A DNA stretch of 64,000 nucleotides from Sindora glabra (lineage: Eukaryota > Streptophyta > Magnoliopsida > Fabales > Fabaceae): the NCBI GenBank assembly GCA_020226215.1, contig CM035236.1, positions 47,801,057 through 47,865,056 on the forward strand. Reading direction: 5' to 3'. Position 1 is the stretch's first letter. The number at the start of each line of letters is the position of its first letter. Shown one piece after another: positions 60,240-64,000 of the stretch. Both the position numbers and the translations under genes were made by a program. The notes under the pieces were generated by a model, which worked only from the letters and a program-made list of their open reading frames with translations, made no database searches and was not told the DNA's origin.

Positions 60240-62640
60240 GCAACCTAAACCTAAGAAAAAGGGCAAATAAGGTATTGTTAAAACTTTCACAATTTTTAAA
60301 ATTTTCTTTGAAAAGATTTTTATTTCAAGAAGTCATGAGGATAATTTTAATTCAGACAATTCCAATAGAGCTTTTATAAAGATGTTTACACTTAAGATAT
60401 AATAATTCAAAGAATTAATGCAAATTAACTTATTCAACTATCCATAAACAAAGTATCAAGAAATAAATTTAAGATAATTCAATGAAAAAGTTTGCATATA
60501 ACATAAAATAATTCAATATACTTATATAAAGTAACTCATTCAACTATACATAGATAAAGAGTAAACAAGTTAATGCATAAATGGATTTCTTTTTCAGTCA
60601 TTCAATCATTCTAGCATTAAGATTAATATTGAAGCATAATCTATTCAACAATTTCATCAACCATGCATAGACAAATCATTAAGAAGCACATAGATAGATA
60701 TACACCTTTTTTGAGCATTTAAGTATCAACATAAATATTGAAACATAATATATTCAACAAATAGTAACAAAAAAAGCACAACATATAATTAAGAAAAATA
60801 AAGCATAAAGCAAAAAAAATAAAGAGATAGAGATAAAGAGATCAGACACAAGAATTTATAGTGGTTCCTATTTAAATATTCTCTTTAAGGTCTACATCCA
60901 CTCTTTAAGATTTTCAAACTTGTGTTTCAATCCATTATCCTTTCGAGTTTCAACTAAGCACTTGGAGAAACCTCTTTATAAATCGTTGTTTTTCTTTGAG
61001 TAAATTCTCTTTTTATAAGGGATACCTCACTCTCTTAAAGAATTTTTAAGAGATACCTCACACTTTAAAATTTGAAAATGATATATGATAAATAACAACT
61101 TAAATAATCTCTCTTGTAGAGTGGATGAAACAAATAAAACTTTAAGAATAGAGAAATTTCAAATAGAGAGTTTAATTCATAATTTTGTTGAAAGAAAAAG
61201 TGAAACAATGTTAAAAGATAAAGTTTAGGCTTTCTCTATCTTGTATTTGAAGTTTCTTAACTTATATAAGAAGCCTATATGGTATTATAACTATTTAGGA
61301 CAATTAGGGAATGAAAACTAGCTATTTATAGCCATTATTTGTACATTAGAACAGTCAGAATTAATTGGTCAATCAATTTTGATGAAAATTTTTGCTTTTG
61401 CTTGTCCAAAATTGATTGACTAATTGATTATAAAAAAAATTGCAGACTCAAGTTTAAAAAGGTTATTACTTCTTCATTTTAAATTTATTTTAAGCAAATG
61501 ATCTATTGTTAGAAAGATATTTGAGTCTACTTTCATATGGAACTAGTTTTATGCTCATATCTTATGTAATTTTTTAGATGTGATTAAAATAATGAGCAAA
61601 GGTAAAAAAGAGTGGATTGTAAAAAATTTAGTTTTGTGATTCAAATTGTAAAATTTATACCTTTTTTATATCTTAATCATTTTAAGAAAATAACATATCC
61701 ATGGAAAGCCTTTTAAGTTTATTTTCACATAAAAATAAATTTATTACTTTATCATTTGCATTTTTTAAGATATAGTAAAAATAATAAGCATAGGTCAGAA
61801 AAGACTAAAATATAAAAAATTAATTTTTAGACTTAATTTGAAAAATTCATGGCTCTTTCATATATTAATCATTTTAAGTAGTTTATGGAAAGTTTTTTAA
61901 GTCTATTTTTATATGAAGAAAGTTTTATAATCAAATCATAAATATTTTGTGAGATATGATTAAAAGAGTAAGCAAAAATTAAAATTAAAAATAACACAAA
62001 CTCGTCTCTCATTAGTTTTTGAAGTGTCCCATTAGCTATCTTGTAAAAATATGATTGTGGGCTATCTTTTTAAAAGTTTTTGATTGAGTTAAGGTATTTA
62101 AAAACATGTTTAAGCTTTATATCATGAAAAACTCTATTTTATAAGGAAGTCTAAGCCTAAAATTAAAAACTATACCAATGAAGTCTTTAGGCTTTTTTTT
62201 ATGCTTCCAAGCTTTCAAAACTTGAATCTTTTCATCCTTTAATATGTGGATCACATCTTTTTCCTTGCCCTTTTTTCTTAGTTCTTGAGTTGAGCATAAT
62301 ATAATTTTCCATTTCTTTACTTCAATCCTAACTCTTATTTTACTTATTGGATTTTCCTTTCAAAGTTCATAAACTTTACAAACCATATAGTTAGTCTAAT
62401 GTAATATATCAAAATATTAATATACAAGATTCATATATAAAATATAAAATAAATTAACATAAAAACATGCATAATTATCATATCATATATTTTGATTAAT
62501 TACATGCTCAATGTTGCTTATATATGATATAACTTTTTTACTACATAATCAAACATTGCTATTATAATTAAAATATATCATATCTATTGAAGATTTTATA
62601 ATAATTTGATATAGAGACATGTATTCCTATTTATTATCAT
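60240..62640. mobile_element. LTR-like insertion (H2) in Copia-3 pol
   Basis: The pol reading stops near 60235 and resumes near 62660, so about 2.4 kb is inserted. The block has a candidate start TGTTAAAAC at 60276 and a candidate end AAATTAACA at about 62459, but no matching 5-base flanks were found. Its middle (60830-61030) shares phrases with solo LTR H1: 'atttatagtggttcc', 'ctacatccactc', 'atccattatcctttcgagtt', 'agcacttgg'. Near 61345-61440 it has decayed versions of the AATCGATT repeats ('aattgattgactaattgat'). No coding sequence is recognised. Confidence 0.55.
61440..62005. repeat. three-copy tandem repeat, ~185-192 bp, inside block H2
   Basis: The phrase 'ttgagtctactttcatatgg' and its relatives 'ttaagtttattttcacata' and 'ttaagtctatttttatatg' start at about 61521, 61713 and 61898. 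Each is preceded by 'atcattttaag' type text and followed by 'agatatgattaaaataatgagca' type text (shown here in shortened, variable form). Spacings are 192 and 185 bases. Confidence 0.72.
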
Positions 62641-62659
62641 TAAAACTTATCATATATAA

Positions 62660-63840
62660 CCCCAAATGTCCTTTTCAATTCTTGACTATTAAGTACCTTA
62701 CTCCATTTCATTTCTTCTTGCTTTAAGTATTTTTTTTATTGTACCTACTTTGTTTAGGATCATTATCCTGAAGCATCTAAACTTAACCCCTAATCATTAA
62801 AATGTTTCTTTCTTAGCTATTTTCAAATGTAAAAAAGTGTTGGCATTATTCTTTTGATTTGAATTGTTATCTTGTTTCTTTTGATGTTACATTCTTTGAG
62901 TTCAATCAATATTTTGGCTTTTTTGAACCTTTTTCCTCCATACTTGAGTTTGATTTTATTAATAAGTATTTTTTTTATGTATTTTACCTCTTAGAAGTCT
63001 TAGGCCCTTTAGAAAATAATTAGGTTTGTCCTCTTTAAGCATATTTATTCTTGCAAAGTGCATGTACTAACTGTAGCATCTTCACCTAACAATGCTATGC
63101 TATCTAGAGTTGCATCAATTATTAAATCTCTATTAACTTCATATCCTTTACCAACTTCTTCCTTAGTAGATCCTTTTCCTTTTTCATTTAATCTTAATAT
63201 CCCCATTGCCTAAGGAAAAGGAACTCATAGTTATACTCAGAAAAGTAACAATAATAACCCTTAATTTATCTACCTATATGTCAAATTCCTCATTATTTGT
63301 TTCCTTATAATCATTTATTGCCTTGCTAGATTTTAATGCTATTCCAAAGTCTTTTATAAAGGAACTTTCTCATTCTAAATGGCATATTACTATGAATAAG
63401 AAATTATGGCCCTTAAAGAAACTTAGAAGTGGGATATTATATCTTTATGGAGTGGTAAACATTATATTGGGTGCAAGTGGATGTTCATTGTGAAAGTTAA
63501 TACAGATGGCATTGTTGCTTAATTGAAGGCTTATTTAATAGCTAAAGGGTATACATAGATATATAATGTGGATTATTCAAAAACTTTTTCTCTAGTTACA
63601 AAACTTACTTCTATTTGGTTATAGCTAGCCTCTCTATTAGCTTAACATTAAAAGTGCCTTCTTGCATGATGAGTTACCTAAAGAGGTACATATCTAATAA
63701 TCACCTAGGTTTATTGCTAAGAGGGGTATGGAAAGTCATACTCTTACTTTATCCATCCACTAACTCTTACTTTAAACTTTACCTTTATAAAACCTATACT
63801 CAATAGTCATTTCAAATTTCATTACCCATTAAACAAACAT
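62660..63840 (+). pseudogene. Copia-3 integrase tail and reverse transcriptase remnant
   Basis: Near 62660-62960, over several frames, DHYPEASKLNP and SLKCFFLSYFQ match the 'RPHxxKLDPKSLKCIFLGYS' block after the integrase. From 63330 the reading HSKWHITMNKKLW, then GCKWMFIVKVNTDGIVA, AYLIAKGYT, NVDYSKTFSLVTKLTSI, KSAFLHDELPKEVHI and RFIAKRGMES give the N-terminal half of reverse transcriptase. The catalytic YVDD part lies beyond the window or in the unread last bases. Confidence 0.82.
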
Positions 63841-64000
63841 GTACAAAGTCATAACACTGATGCTAGAAATACATGAATGTTAGTAATGAGCACTAAGCTC
63901 ACTCGTAACCTAGTGATAGGTAAACTAACTCTGTATATCATATAAATGGAAAAAAAATTATAACAAAAATCATTGCTAAGACATAAATCTAAATTTTAGT

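Larger units (their letters stand above)
55493..64000 (+). mobile_element. Copia-3: Ty1/Copia retrotransposon, truncated by the window end
   Basis: A primer-binding site at 55636 follows a sequence ending TTAACA, so a short 5' LTR (perhaps from 55493) probably precedes it. The coding order on the plus strand is protease, pre-integrase, integrase, then reverse transcriptase near the window end. Two LTR-like blocks interrupt it (57086-59897 and about 60240-62640). All frames are broken. The 3' half and 3' LTR lie outside the window. Confidence 0.85.

Overview
The window looks like a repeat-rich, very AT-rich euchromatin/heterochromatin boundary of a flowering plant, most likely a eudicot. The evidence is one spliced gene whose protein matches the plant form of the cyclin-D1-binding protein 1 (GCIP) family, Ty1/Copia and Ty3/Gypsy elements primed by initiator tRNA-Met, a CACTA (En/Spm-like) element, and foldback/MITE-like repeats. 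I saw no rRNA or tRNA gene, no CRISPR array, and no bacterial or organellar gene.

Layout. 1-460 is a degenerate tandem repeat. 1985-6521 is a decayed minus-strand Copia element with both LTRs (Copia-1). 6.5-12.1 kb is AT-rich non-coding DNA holding a ~160-bp tandem repeat (7.88-8.34 kb) and an old ~1.05-kb tandem duplication (9.06-11.19 kb). 12.1-12.83 kb is a cluster of related foldback elements. 14376-17591 (minus) is the only intact host gene: four coding exons, 363 aa, GCIP family. 18673-25177 is a second Copia element (plus strand, perfect TTTTA target-site duplication) that has lost its zinc knuckle and protease. About 25.3-26.6 kb is a probable DNA-transposon remnant.

From 29.7 kb to the end the window is a stack of nested transposons. 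A CACTA-like element seems to run from 29686 to about 55214, with transposase-associated remnants on the minus strand. It is split by a solo LTR (A, 34649-36306), another solo LTR (H1, 37009-38551) and a Gypsy element (41549-54876, perfect TTTTA duplication). The Gypsy element is itself split by solo LTR F (43306-46168, which contains solo LTR D, 44520-45886), solo LTR B (47937-49588) and solo LTR C (50607-51953). Removing the insertions leaves about 9 kb of CACTA sequence. From about 55.5 kb to the window end lies a third Copia element (plus), split by a 2.8-kb solo LTR (E, 57086-59897) that cuts its integrase inside a codon-level recognisable motif, and by a second LTR-like block (about 60.24-62.64 kb).

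All transposon coding regions are broken by stops and frameshifts. Many of the lost residues are explained by C-to-T changes on one strand or the other (Trp/Gln to stop, Cys to Tyr, Gly to Ser, Asp to Asn), as expected of long-methylated plant repeats. I found no convincing undescribed gene system. The most unusual points are the depth of nesting, at least seven solo LTRs against three elements with both LTRs or a paired structure, four solo LTRs of one family in both orientations within 17 kb, and three independent Copia elements with a stop at the same integrase glutamine. Boundaries come from reading LTR ends, target-site duplications, primer-binding sites and protein continuity by eye; no database search was possible.
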